DNA of 35,757 bases from an uncultured Prevotella sp. (lineage in GTDB: Bacteria > Bacteroidota > Bacteroidia > Bacteroidales > Bacteroidaceae): NCBI GenBank assembly GCA_900314195.1, contig OMUH01000086.1, positions 1 through 35,757 on the forward strand, written 5' to 3'. Position 1 is the first letter of the stretch. Every line of letters starts with the position of its first letter. The translations under genes were made by a program, and so were the position numbers. The notes under the pieces are model-generated. The model did not search any database and was not told the DNA's origin. It worked only from the letters and a program-made list of their open reading frames with translations. This document shows positions 7,248 through 15,323 of this stretch, one piece after another.

Positions 7248-8387
7248 ATGAACAAGTTTTTCTTATTGGCTGCTCTCGTGTTTACGCTGGTCATTGCCGG
7301 TTGCGGTAAACATGAAAATGGAGGCCGGACAGATGGCGACACGCTTGCACTGAAATATTCAAAGTTGCTGACGATAGTTGACCATGATGATGATTTTTCT
7401 GAGGTTTCCATTTCTGATCCGTGGCACAAAGACAAGACCCTTCAGCGTTATGTGCTGGTTGACAGAGACAAAACCGTGCCGGAAGATGCGAAGAGCATGA
7501 TTGCCGGCGGCGCTGTTCTCGTGCGTACGCCGCTGAAGCGGGCTGTGGTGTTCACATCTGCGCATTGTCAGCTGCTTGAGGAACTTGGCTGCGGTAATGA
7601 CATAGCCGGTGTGGCCGATGCGGAATATATTAATGTGGCTGATATCAGAAAGAGACTTGCTGCGAAGAAAATCACTGATGTGGGCAACGGCATGCAGCCG
7701 TCGGTAGAGAAGATTGTTGATATGAACAGTGACGGACTTCTGATTTCGCCGTTTGAAAACAGCGGCGGCTTCGGTAAGCTTGACAAAACGGGAATACCGA
7801 TTATACAGACGGCTGACTATATGGAGACTTCGCCGCTCGGCAGGGCTGAATGGATAAGGTTTTACGGTATGCTGTTCGGGTGCAGCGAAAAGGCTGACTC
7901 GCTTTTCAGATCTGTTGACATTCAGTATACTAAACTTAAAAAAACTGCCGGCAGCTTGCCAAAGGGACTGAGCATACTGACAGAACGGAAAACCGGCTCA
8001 GTGTGGTACACTCCGGGCGGAAACAGCACCATGGGCATTTTGCTGAGAGATGCAAATGCCGGATATGCCTTTGCTGACGACAAGCACAGCGGCTCGCTGC
8101 AGCTTGCGCCGGAGACCGTTATCGACAAGGCTGGTGAAACAGATGTTTGGGCGTTTAAATATATTGGTGAGAAACCGTTGACACGTGAAGAACTCCTGCA
8201 GGAATATGCCGGCTACAGTGCACTGAAAGCTTTCTGGAAAGGTAATATATATGAATGTAACACGCTGACAACGCCATATTTTGAAACTGTCAGCTTCCAT
8301 CCGGAATTGTTGTTGAGGGAATTTATCCAGATTGCACATCCAAACTGCAAGTTGGGAGGCTTGCGCTTCTACAGTAAACTGAGATAG
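7248..8387 (+). CDS. btuF: B12-type ABC transporter substrate-binding lipoprotein
   Basis: A 379-residue lipoprotein (MNKFFLLAALVFTLVIAGC; lipobox IAGC). The residues after Cys (GKHENGG) lack an acidic run, which fits a periplasm-facing inner or outer membrane anchor rather than surface export. The body is a helical-backbone class III binding protein: KRAVVFTSAHCQLLEELG and DIAGVADAEY in lobe 1, PSVEKIVDMNSDGLLISP, then a C-terminal lobe ending in a helix. The family binds cobalamin, haem or siderophores. The substrate is taken as B12 because of the divergent riboswitch-btuB operon, the FecCD-type permease 37 nt downstream and the adenosyltransferase after that. An iron-siderophore substrate is the main alternative. 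Confidence 0.85.
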   Translation: MNKFFLLAALVFTLVIAGCGKHENGGRTDGDTLALKYSKLLTIVDHDDDFSEVSISDPWHKDKTLQRYVLVDRDKTVPEDAKSMIAGGAVLVRTPLKRAVVFTSAHCQLLEELGCGNDIAGVADAEYINVADIRKRLAAKKITDVGNGMQPSVEKIVDMNSDGLLISPFENSGGFGKLDKTGIPIIQTADYMETSPLGRAEWIRFYGMLFGCSEKADSLFRSVDIQYTKLKKTAGSLPKGLSILTERKTGSVWYTPGGNSTMGILLRDANAGYAFADDKHSGSLQLAPETVIDKAGETDVWAFKYIGEKPLTREELLQEYAGYSALKAFWKGNIYECNTLTTPYFETVSFHPELLLREFIQIAHPNCKLGGLRFYSKLR

Positions 8388-8424
8388 AAACGTTATTGAA
8401 TAACTTTTTAAATTTGTCGCATAA

Positions 8425-9438
8425 TTGAGAAAAGCTGTTATCAGCATCTTTGGACTTGCTGTGGTCATAGCTGTGCTGTTAGTGCTCAGCTTGATGATAG
8501 GCAGCGTTGACATTCCAGCCGGCGGCATTGCCGCAGTACTTCTTGGCGATGACACGGTGAGGACTTCGTGGCGGTTTATTGTCATTGAAAGCCGGCTGCC
8601 GGCAGCACTGACAGCAATGTTGTCAGGGGCGTCATTGGCTGTATCGGGGTTGCTGCTGCAGACATTATTCCATAATGCGCTTGCCGGCCCTGATGTGTTC
8701 GGCATAAGCAGCGGAGCGAGCCTGGCGGTAGCCATTGTCATGCTGGCATCGGGAGGAGCAATGGCTGTCGGCGCATTCACTCTGTCAGGCTTTATGGCGG
8801 TTCTCATGGCCGCTTTTATTGGCGCAATGGCTGTTACGGCACTGATACTCATGTTTTCTTCATTGGTGCGCAATGGGGTTATGCTGCTTATCATAGGAAT
8901 AATGACAGGCTATTTGGCAGGAAGCGGCATTACACTGCTCAACTCAATGGCAACGGAAGAAGGGGTCAAGCAATATGTGACGTGGGGTATGGGCACTTTC
9001 GGTAATGTGACAATGGATATGATGCCGCCGTTTGCAACAGTGACGCTGGCCGGATTGTTTCTGTCGCTGTTAATGGTAAAGCCGATGAACGCTATGCTGC
9101 TCGGCGAACAGTATGCAGAAAATCTTGGAGTCAGCATTCGTAAGACAAGAAATATTATTCTGCTGATTACCGGATTGCTTACTGCTGTTGCCACGGCGTT
9201 TTGCGGGCCTGTTGCTTTTATCGGACTTGCCACGCCGCATATCGCACGCTTGCTTCTTGGCACAGATGACCACCGCCGTTTGCTGCCGGTTACGATGCTT
9301 GCTGGCTCGGCAATTGCTATGGCATGTAATCTGCTGTGCTTTCTGCCGGGTGAAGACGGCATGCTGCCTCTGAATGCTGTCACGCCGATTGTTTGTGCGC
9401 CGGTTATGATTTATGTTATAGTCAAAAGAGGCAGATAA
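8425..9438 (+). CDS. btuC: FecCD-family ABC permease, B12 type
   Basis: 337 residues, with about ten hydrophobic membrane segments. The family signatures are SRLPAALTAMLSGASLAVSG (about residues 53-72), NALAGPDVFGISSGASLA, and GPVAFIGLATPHIARLLLG near residue 270, where the coupling helix meets the ATPase. The start is a TTG directly after an in-frame TAA, so no earlier start exists; the next ATG would remove the first membrane segment. It follows btuF by 37 nt and precedes the adenosyltransferase by 33 nt. The partner ATPase (BtuD) is absent here. A siderophore permease is possible, but the context favours cobalamin. Confidence 0.88.
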   Translation: MRKAVISIFGLAVVIAVLLVLSLMIGSVDIPAGGIAAVLLGDDTVRTSWRFIVIESRLPAALTAMLSGASLAVSGLLLQTLFHNALAGPDVFGISSGASLAVAIVMLASGGAMAVGAFTLSGFMAVLMAAFIGAMAVTALILMFSSLVRNGVMLLIIGIMTGYLAGSGITLLNSMATEEGVKQYVTWGMGTFGNVTMDMMPPFATVTLAGLFLSLLMVKPMNAMLLGEQYAENLGVSIRKTRNIILLITGLLTAVATAFCGPVAFIGLATPHIARLLLGTDDHRRLLPVTMLAGSAIAMACNLLCFLPGEDGMLPLNAVTPIVCAPVMIYVIVKRGR

Positions 9439-9471
9439 GTAATTGAGTTTCGCATTGTTTAAACAGAAAAG

Positions 9472-9963
9472 ATGAAAATATATACAAAGACTGGTGATGA
9501 CGGTACAACTTCACTATGTAATGACGTAAGAGTGCCGAAAGATGATATTAGAATAGAAGTGAACGGCCAGATTGATGAGCTTGATTCATTGCTTGGCGCT
9601 GTTGTCTCGTTCATTTCTGCCGGCGATGAGCTGACAGCCGAAGTGCGGCATATTCAGAAGGTGTTGATGCTTATCATGGCGGCTGTAGCCTTCGCACCGG
9701 AAGAAAGAAACCTTGAACGGCTGGAAGAAGAGGTTAAGCGTCTTGAAAAACAAATTGACAGTGTGTCTGAAGACGGACTACGCCGTTTTGTGCTGCCGGG
9801 AGGAGGTGACCGCGCACAAGCTTTATTGCATGTTGCCCGCGCAAAAGCGCGTACGTGCGAAAGACGGCTTTGGACTATGAACAGAACAGTCGCTGTAAAC
9901 AAAAACGTGATAGTTTATATGAACCGCCTCAGTGATTGGCTGTTCGCTATGGCGGAAAGATAA
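9472..9963 (+). CDS. PduO-type ATP:cob(I)alamin adenosyltransferase
   Basis: 163 residues. The N-terminus has the ATP-binding signature KIYTKTGDDGTTSL, and the C-terminal part has the family motifs VLPGGGDRAQALLHVARAKA, RTCERRLW and YMNRLSDWLFAMAER. The family transfers the adenosyl group of ATP to cob(I)alamin or cobinamide in the cytoplasm, making the active coenzyme. Length is normal for the family (about 160-190). It lies 33 nt after the permease gene, which suggests co-transcription with btuFC so that import leads directly to coenzyme formation. It is not the unrelated CobA/BtuR type, which has a P-loop. Confidence 0.93.
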   Translation: MKIYTKTGDDGTTSLCNDVRVPKDDIRIEVNGQIDELDSLLGAVVSFISAGDELTAEVRHIQKVLMLIMAAVAFAPEERNLERLEEEVKRLEKQIDSVSEDGLRRFVLPGGGDRAQALLHVARAKARTCERRLWTMNRTVAVNKNVIVYMNRLSDWLFAMAER

Positions 9964-10043
9964 AAGGTGATTGTTTTTCTTTTGTTTATAAAAATTACAA
10001 TAAAATGCATTGGCAACACGTTTTTCTTACAAAAGAAAATTGA

Positions 10044-11570
10044 ATGAAGTATATTATAACAGCATTTATATTTATATTAGCAATAACGTTGCCGACGTCA
10101 TGTATTGATGATGATGAATTCTCATCATCATCATCTGATATGCTGACATTTTCTACTGATACGGTTAGCATGGACACCACGTTCTCCAATGTTCCGACTG
10201 TTACACATTCTTTTTGGGTTTATAATAAATCCGGGAAGGGATTGCGTAATATTTCGGCCCGCTTGGAGAAAATGCAGCAGACAGGTTTCAGAGTAAACGT
10301 TGACGGCAGTTATCTTGGGCAGCAGGCGGGATGGCAGCTTCCGGATATTGAAATCAGAAACGGCGACAGCATAAGGGTGTTTGTGGAACTGACATCCAAT
10401 CAGCAAAATGCAAAGACGCCTCAGCGAGTGGACGACAATATTGTGTTTACGCTTGAAAGCGGAGTGCAGCAGAGAGTAGCTCTTGATGCGTGGAGCTGGG
10501 ACGCTACGCTTGTCAACGGCTTGGAAGTAACACATGATACAACCATCAGCAGTGCAGACAGACCGCTGGTGATATACCGTGGAATAAAGGTGGACAGTGC
10601 GGCTACGCTAACTGTTTCTGCCGGCACTACGCTGTATTTTCATCAGAATGCCGGCATAGACGTGTACGGACGTCTGCTATGTGCAGGTGAACGCGGAAAA
10701 ACTGTGACCCTTCGCGGTGACCGTATAGACCGTATGTTCAGCTATCTTCCGTATGACCTTACGCCTGGACTGTGGCAGGGTGTTCGTTTCAGACAGTCTT
10801 CTTATAATAATGAAATCGTTTTTGCAGACATTCACAGTCCTTACAATGCTGTTGTCTGTGATTCTTCTGATACGCAAATAAAGAAGCTAAGTGTCAGAAA
10901 CAGTAAGATAACGAATTGCCAGGGATATGGAATAAAAGCAACGGCAAGCAATGTTTTGCTGGAAAACGACCTTGTAGCAAACACCCTCGGCGACTGCGTT
11001 TATATTGCCGGTGGCGTGACAGAGATGAACAACTGCACGCTGGCACAGTTTTATCCTTTCAGCGGCGAGCGTGGCGGTGCCATACGCTTTACAAACAGAA
11101 TGGAAGATGGCAGAAGCAATCCGATGTATGTTACAGCGAGAAACAGTCTGATTACCGGTTATGCCGATGATGTGCTTTTCGGTGAACCGGATACATCGGC
11201 AGTGTTTAATTATCTGTTTGCAAACTGCATGATACGTACGCCGGAAGTAACGACGGCTGACAGTGTTTGTTTTAAAGGAACTGTGTTTGAAAACACAGAA
11301 GATACCGTAAGCTGCGGCGAGAAACATTTCAGAAAAATAGATACGGACAATCTGCGCTATGATTTTCATCTTGACAGCTTGTCGGCTGCTATAGACAAGG
11401 GCGATGTGTCTACATCTGCAACTGCTGATCTTGACGGAACAGTTCGTGATGACAAGCCTGATATAGGCTGTTATGAATATGTTAAGGCCAATACTAATAC
11501 AAACAGGGAACAAACTGAAAACAAAAAAATAAGACGTTATGAAAGACATAAAGTTAGAAGTTTATTATAA
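10044..11570 (+). CDS. Surface lipoprotein with right-handed parallel beta-helix
   Basis: 508 residues with a lipoprotein signal (lipobox PTSC, Cys about 20). The Cys is followed by IDDDEF then five serines, a strong Bacteroidetes surface-export signal. Residues about 35-170 look like a beta-sandwich; from about 180 onward there are short repeating strands (TLTVSAGTTLYFHQNAGIDV; NSKITNCQGYGIKATASNV; DCVYIAGGVTEMNNC) typical of a parallel beta-helix. Near the C-terminus AIDKGD, TADLDGTVRDDKPDIGCYEY is the motif usually called choice-of-anchor Q. No catalytic residues can be assigned, so polysaccharide binding or lysis is speculative. The gene ends 32 nt inside cdd, so its last residues are a basic extension in another frame. 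Confidence 0.85.
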   Translation: MKYIITAFIFILAITLPTSCIDDDEFSSSSSDMLTFSTDTVSMDTTFSNVPTVTHSFWVYNKSGKGLRNISARLEKMQQTGFRVNVDGSYLGQQAGWQLPDIEIRNGDSIRVFVELTSNQQNAKTPQRVDDNIVFTLESGVQQRVALDAWSWDATLVNGLEVTHDTTISSADRPLVIYRGIKVDSAATLTVSAGTTLYFHQNAGIDVYGRLLCAGERGKTVTLRGDRIDRMFSYLPYDLTPGLWQGVRFRQSSYNNEIVFADIHSPYNAVVCDSSDTQIKKLSVRNSKITNCQGYGIKATASNVLLENDLVANTLGDCVYIAGGVTEMNNCTLAQFYPFSGERGGAIRFTNRMEDGRSNPMYVTARNSLITGYADDVLFGEPDTSAVFNYLFANCMIRTPEVTTADSVCFKGTVFENTEDTVSCGEKHFRKIDTDNLRYDFHLDSLSAAIDKGDVSTSATADLDGTVRDDKPDIGCYEYVKANTNTNREQTENKKIRRYERHKVRSLL

Positions 11571-12018
11571 GCTGGCACAACCGGATGAGTTGTCGGCCGC
11601 AGACAAGGAACTTGTTGAAAAGGCAAAGGCTGCCACGGCACATTCATATTCCAATTACAGCCATTTTTGTGTAGGCGCAGCCGTCAGACTTTCTGATGGA
11701 AGCATTGTCATTGGTGCCAATCAGGAGAATGCGGCCTTCCCGTCGGGACTGTGTGCCGAGCGTACGGCAGTGTTTGCTGCTCAGGCACAGCATCCGGAAT
11801 ATGATATTACGGCTCTTGCCATAGCGGCGCGCAATGATGCTGGATTTACAAAAAGACCGATTAGTCCTTGCGGCGCATGCAGGCAGGTTATTCTGGAAGT
11901 GGAGGACAGGTACAAGAAACCGGTCAGAATACTTCTTTACGGCGAGCAGGGCATCTATATATTCAGTTCAGTAAAAGACATGCTGCCATTCTGCTTTACG
12001 GATGATGATATGAGATGA
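11539..12018 (+). CDS. cdd: Cytidine deaminase, homotetrameric type
   Basis: 159 residues. The zinc and catalytic motifs are intact: CAERTAVFAA (Cys ligand, catalytic Glu) and PCGACRQV (two Cys ligands), giving the three-cysteine zinc site of the small tetrameric class. SYSNYSHFCVGAAV and GANQENAAFPSGL form the nucleoside-binding region. It deaminates cytidine and deoxycytidine to uridine forms in pyrimidine salvage. An N-terminal extension of about 25 residues precedes the core, so a later start is conceivable, but the next Met is inside the conserved region. The ATG lies 32 nt before the end of the lipoprotein gene, so translation is probably coupled. Confidence 0.95.
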   Translation: MKDIKLEVYYKLAQPDELSAADKELVEKAKAATAHSYSNYSHFCVGAAVRLSDGSIVIGANQENAAFPSGLCAERTAVFAAQAQHPEYDITALAIAARNDAGFTKRPISPCGACRQVILEVEDRYKKPVRILLYGEQGIYIFSSVKDMLPFCFTDDDMR

Positions 12019-12048
12019 TATTATTTGAGATGACTGTCTTTTTTATGT

Positions 12049-12069
12049 AAAATGCTTAAGCATTTTTTT
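12049..12069 (+). terminator. Palindromic terminator after cdd
   Basis: AAAATGCTTAAGCATTTT is a perfect 18-bp palindrome (12049-12066) followed by more T residues. It lies between convergent genes; the T-run favours the plus strand (cdd), though the A-run upstream lets it work for the minus-strand TPR gene too. Confidence 0.75.
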
Positions 12070-12101
12070 ATTTATGGAAGACATCAGAATATATGTAAGC
12101 G

Positions 12102-12740
12102 CTAAGAATCGTGGCCGTTTGCTTTGCTGTTTTCCAGTCCGTTTATCATGTTTTTCAATTGTGCGCGGCGCGATTTCCATGTATCTGACGTGTCTAACGT
12201 GCAATAGTAATCGTATGCCTGTTTGAAATGTACTTCAGCAATGTTGTTTATACCAAGGAAGTAATAACAAAAGCCGAGCTTGAAATGGGCATCGTGGCGC
12301 TCGTTGCTGTAACAAAGACCGAGCATCTTTATGTAATAAGGTATGGCAGCTGTATAATCTTTCTCGTTGAAATAACTTTCTGCGCATGCCCAGTTGTAGA
12401 AAGACAGCTCGTGCGGTGCCAGTCCGCCGAGCTTTGGCAGCGCTGATGAATAAAGCTCTGCCGCAGCAGTGAATTGCCACTCATAATAGCAGCATGTGGC
12501 ATAGAACGCAATGTAACGGGCGTTAAGGGTATAGCGGCTTGTCAGCTGCCTGAACAGGATAAGAGCTTCATGATATTTTTTTGAGGAAAAATAGGCAAGG
12601 GCCTTTGACAGCACTGTCGCGTCGTCATTGTGACTTGAATTTGCGGAGGTGTTCTTCTGCGGCGATTGGGCATGTACAATTGCCGGTGAATGTAAAAAGA
12701 ACAGACACATAGTGATGATGCTCACGAAATTCTTCATCAT
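12102..12740 (-). CDS. Secreted TPR-repeat protein
   Basis: 212 residues with a signal peptide ending about VHAQ (residue 25). Four or so TPR-like helical pairs follow: LSKALAYFSSKKYHEALILF, YEWQFTAAAELYSSALPKLG, AESYFNEKDYTAAIPYYIKM and LGFCYYFLGINNIAEVHFKQ. It probably serves as a periplasmic protein-protein scaffold; the partner is unknown. Two adjacent ATG codons (12740 and 12737) are possible starts. It follows the M64 peptidase gene by 12 nt, so the two are likely co-transcribed. Confidence 0.85.
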   Translation of the reverse strand: MMKNFVSIITMCLFFLHSPAIVHAQSPQKNTSANSSHNDDATVLSKALAYFSSKKYHEALILFRQLTSRYTLNARYIAFYATCCYYEWQFTAAAELYSSALPKLGGLAPHELSFYNWACAESYFNEKDYTAAIPYYIKMLGLCYSNERHDAHFKLGFCYYFLGINNIAEVHFKQAYDYYCTLDTSDTWKSRRAQLKNMINGLENSKANGHDS

Positions 12741-12752
12741 GCCGCTTCATTT

Positions 12753-13997
12753 TTATTTCGTATAGAAGTCTATTACATTCTGTATAGCCTGTCGGCATGC
12801 CGGACAGAACTCAGGATATTGATTGTCGCGCATGCGGCAGCGCGGATATGCTCTGTATACACCCTTCAGGCTGTAGCCGGCGCCTTCATAGAAACCTGCC
12901 TTGCGGTCTGTCTTAAGCAGGTTTTCCCATTTTCCCTTGAAATCTACGCGTGTGGTGATGTTCTTCTCCCACGGCTCGACGTCAGCAGGATACATCGGAA
13001 TTTGTTCTTCCTCATAAGCATATTCATCGGCAAGGCCTGCAAAACTATGACCAAACTCATGAACGACAACGGGCTTGAACATAGGGTGGTGTGTCATGCT
13101 GAGATTGTATGAATTGAGAATGCCTCCGCCGCCGTATTCACTTGTGTTGACAAGGATTATTATATGCTCGTATGGTGTGCCGTTAAGAAGGTCGTGCAGG
13201 TCTTTCAGATGCAGCGTGGTAAGGTAACGCTCGCTGTAAAAAGTGTCAAAATTGGAATGTAATGGTGTGTCTTTCCAAATGTCTTTTGATGGAATGCTTG
13301 TGCCGCTGTCTTTTGATGGCGGAATGATTGCAATTATCTCAAATCTGTCGCGGGAGCTTTTAAAAGGCTCATGGGCAAACAGTGCTTCTATGGCAGTGTC
13401 GCAGTCGGCTAAAAATGTTGATTTTTCATTTTTCTGGTAGCCTTCGGCCACATAGGCAATATGAATGCATCTTGACGTGTCGCGTGCCTGTTGCAGAACA
13501 ATATATGGCATAGTCTTGTCATGGCGAATGAGTATGTCAGAAGGTGCTATGGTATGGGTCATAGATGTCGTTATTTTACGCCGGTTATTATATAAGTCAA
13601 TGGTTATGTCGGCAGTGTCACGCGGCATGGGCATCAGAAAGACGTTTTCGAAACTGCGCGTGAGCTTTTCCGCTTCAGGATATGAAAGCCATTCCTGAAA
13701 GAGCGTAGAGAAAGAATTCTTGTAGATGATTTTCCCGGTCTTGTGGTCACGGGCTGTTATCTGTCCGTTGCCTTCAACCGGCACTTCTGACAACCTCTGA
13801 CGCTTGCCATACCAGTGATTGCTTGAATGCAGCTCGTCAAGAGCGATATATTGTTTTCTCGCATTGCCCGAGAATATGTAATCTATGCGAAGAGTGGTGT
13901 CTTTGAAATATTTATAATAATCTTGTGCACAGATATTTGCATGATGCAAAATCAGAAGAAACACAAGTAATATCAGTGCTTTTTTGGAGCTTCTCAT
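12753..13997 (-). CDS. Secreted M64 family metallopeptidase
   Basis: 414 residues with a signal peptide ending NICAQ (residue 25). The N-terminal part (about 26-150) is a beta-rich domain like Peptidase_M64_N. The catalytic part carries HEFGHSFAGLADE at about 313-325, a full zinc-binding HExxHxxGxxD motif, preceded by ILVNTSEYGGGG. Four late cysteines (RCRMRDN, CPACRQ) may form a disulphide or metal site. The family is named after an IgA protease of Clostridium ramosum, but most Bacteroidetes members have no known substrate, so IgA cleavage should not be assumed. It lies between the glucosaminidase gene (47 nt upstream) and the TPR gene (12 nt downstream). Confidence 0.9.
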   Translation of the reverse strand: MRSSKKALILLVFLLILHHANICAQDYYKYFKDTTLRIDYIFSGNARKQYIALDELHSSNHWYGKRQRLSEVPVEGNGQITARDHKTGKIIYKNSFSTLFQEWLSYPEAEKLTRSFENVFLMPMPRDTADITIDLYNNRRKITTSMTHTIAPSDILIRHDKTMPYIVLQQARDTSRCIHIAYVAEGYQKNEKSTFLADCDTAIEALFAHEPFKSSRDRFEIIAIIPPSKDSGTSIPSKDIWKDTPLHSNFDTFYSERYLTTLHLKDLHDLLNGTPYEHIIILVNTSEYGGGGILNSYNLSMTHHPMFKPVVVHEFGHSFAGLADEYAYEEEQIPMYPADVEPWEKNITTRVDFKGKWENLLKTDRKAGFYEGAGYSLKGVYRAYPRCRMRDNQYPEFCPACRQAIQNVIDFYTK

Positions 13998-14044
13998 TAG
14001 TGTGTATAAGCTAAGCTGTAATGATTATGAAAAAAATATGGAAA

Positions 14045-14974
14045 CTATCTGACTCTGAGCACATCGCCGGCGGTGATGTGGTAAAGCGGAGTGAGCTTGT
14101 TGAGTTTGTAGAGTGTTTTAAGGCGCATTCCATACATCTGACAGATAGAATACAGTGACTCGCCATTCTTGACTACATGCGGCTTGTTCTTGAATGATTT
14201 AGGTGCTTTTTTCTTCTTTTTCTTAAGAAAGACAATGTCGCCGGCATAGAGTGCGTCGTGATATTCGCGTTCGTTATATGTTGCAAGCTTGCGGCCCGAG
14301 ATGCCCACCTCTTCACCTATGCTCTTGAAAGTATCGCCGTCGCGCGCAATCAGATAATAATTGGAGTTGAATATCTTAATGGGGTGGAGGCTTTCTTTCT
14401 TGTTTGTCCGTGTGTTGACAACAGTCATGTCTTCACCGCCGTGACGGGCAATGAATCTGTCATAGTCTTTCGCCTTGTCGTATTGGTCTAGATGATACAG
14501 TTCTATTATGGCTATCAGTCTTTGCCCGTATTGAGGATTGGTGGCATAGCCGCATTCGCGCAACCCTGTAGCCCAATTTTTATAGTCTGTTTGCGGGAGA
14601 GAGAACAGGCGGCTGTATCGCTGGTTGGTGATCAAAAAACGGCTGTGGTCTTCGAAACTCTGCAAGGCATTGTCGTATGCACGGAAACACTCTCCTTTGG
14701 CGTCATCATCATGCGTGATGGTCTCGCCGTTCCAGCCATGACATTTTATGCCGAAGTGATTGTTGCCCATTCTGACAAGGTCACTGCGGCCGGCGTTGCT
14801 TTCGAATAATCCCTGTGCTAGCGTTATGCTCGCAGGTATGTGGTAACGTTCCATTTCTTCTATTGCAACGTCCTTGTATGTGTCAATGTAAGTTTGGTAA
14901 GCCTGGTTCCATTTCTGTGCATTCGAAGACATACAGACGAGAAAAAAACAGGCATTAAGAATAATCTTTTTCAT
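14045..14974 (-). CDS. Exported N-acetylglucosaminidase with two LysM domains
   Basis: 309 residues starting MKKIILNACFF with a signal peptide ending SSNAQ. The frame is open up to 15208, but that part is AT-rich, crosses the promoter and repeats, and encodes no domain, so I use the ATG at 14974. Residues about 25-170 are a GH73-type glucosaminidase: SITLAQGLFESNAGRSDL carries the likely catalytic Glu, and GNNHFGIKCHGWNG, YATNPQYGQRLIAII complete the fold. Two LysM modules follow (about 215-258 and 267-309), the last ending AGDVLRVR, separated by a lysine run KKKKKKAPK. It hydrolyses peptidoglycan glycan strands, with LysM binding GlcNAc. First gene of the glucosaminidase-M64-TPR set. Confidence 0.92.
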   Translation of the reverse strand: MKKIILNACFFLVCMSSNAQKWNQAYQTYIDTYKDVAIEEMERYHIPASITLAQGLFESNAGRSDLVRMGNNHFGIKCHGWNGETITHDDDAKGECFRAYDNALQSFEDHSRFLITNQRYSRLFSLPQTDYKNWATGLRECGYATNPQYGQRLIAIIELYHLDQYDKAKDYDRFIARHGGEDMTVVNTRTNKKESLHPIKIFNSNYYLIARDGDTFKSIGEEVGISGRKLATYNEREYHDALYAGDIVFLKKKKKKAPKSFKNKPHVVKNGESLYSICQMYGMRLKTLYKLNKLTPLYHITAGDVLRVR

Positions 14975-15000
14975 TCCTGGTGCTATTGTGCAATATTCCT

Positions 15001-15024
15001 TTTTGCGTTTTAAACGCAAAAGTA
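15001..15024 (-). promoter_or_regulatory. Promoter -7 box overlapping a perfect palindrome, ahead of the glucosaminidase gene
   Basis: TTTTGCGTTT and AAACGCAAAA form perfect 10-bp inverted arms around one base (15001-15021). On the minus strand TACTTTTG (15017-15024) fits the -7 consensus, so the palindrome runs from the -7 box through the expected start site (about 15010). A repressor operator or a 5'-end mRNA hairpin are both possible. A -33 element is not clear. Confidence 0.55.
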
Positions 15025-15053
15025 AGAAAAAAATGGAAAATGCATTAATCATT

Positions 15054-15089
15054 TGTATTAAATAATGTATTAAATATTGTATTAAATAT
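15054..15089. repeat. 12-bp tandem repeat, three units
   Basis: TGTATTAAATAA, TGTATTAAATAT and TGTATTAAATAT lie directly end to end. They begin about 30 bp upstream of the candidate -7 box of the glucosaminidase gene (minus strand), where an UP-like element or regulator sites might lie. Confidence 0.8.
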
Positions 15090-15243
15090 AACGAATGTCT
15101 GGTATAATCTATATTAGCCAGTTGCGAAAAGGATGTTCTTCTTATGTAGTGCGTGAGTATTAAATGTAAATAAAAATCCGAAGAAATAAAAAAATAACTA
15201 AAAATCATCCTCGGAAATATTTCTCGATAATGGATGAAAAACT

Positions 15244-15273
15244 TTTGCCTTTGTATAATTTGCCTTTGTATAA
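15244..15273. repeat. 15-bp perfect tandem repeat, two units
   Basis: TTTGCCTTTGTATAA occurs at 15244-15258 and 15259-15273 with no gap. It lies in noncoding DNA; no function is evident. Confidence 0.8.
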
Positions 15274-15323
15274 AATGTGAATAAAATTATCATTTTTAGC
15301 TCATTCATGTGTATTGCGGCCGT

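Noticed and set aside
7998-8894. 298-codon open frame antisense to btuF/btuC
   Set aside because: It lies opposite two well-supported genes, and its translation is low-complexity Ala/Thr/Pro without domain features.
10887-11549. 220-codon frame antisense to the beta-helix lipoprotein gene
   Set aside because: A shadow of a supported gene; no motif or signal peptide.
12753-13997. Calling the M64 peptidase an IgA protease
   Set aside because: Only the family motif is visible; most Bacteroidetes members have no shown IgA activity, and the context suggests envelope functions.
14975-15208. Upstream extension of the glucosaminidase frame
   Set aside because: It would put a promoter, palindrome and tandem repeats inside the coding region and place the signal peptide 79 residues in.
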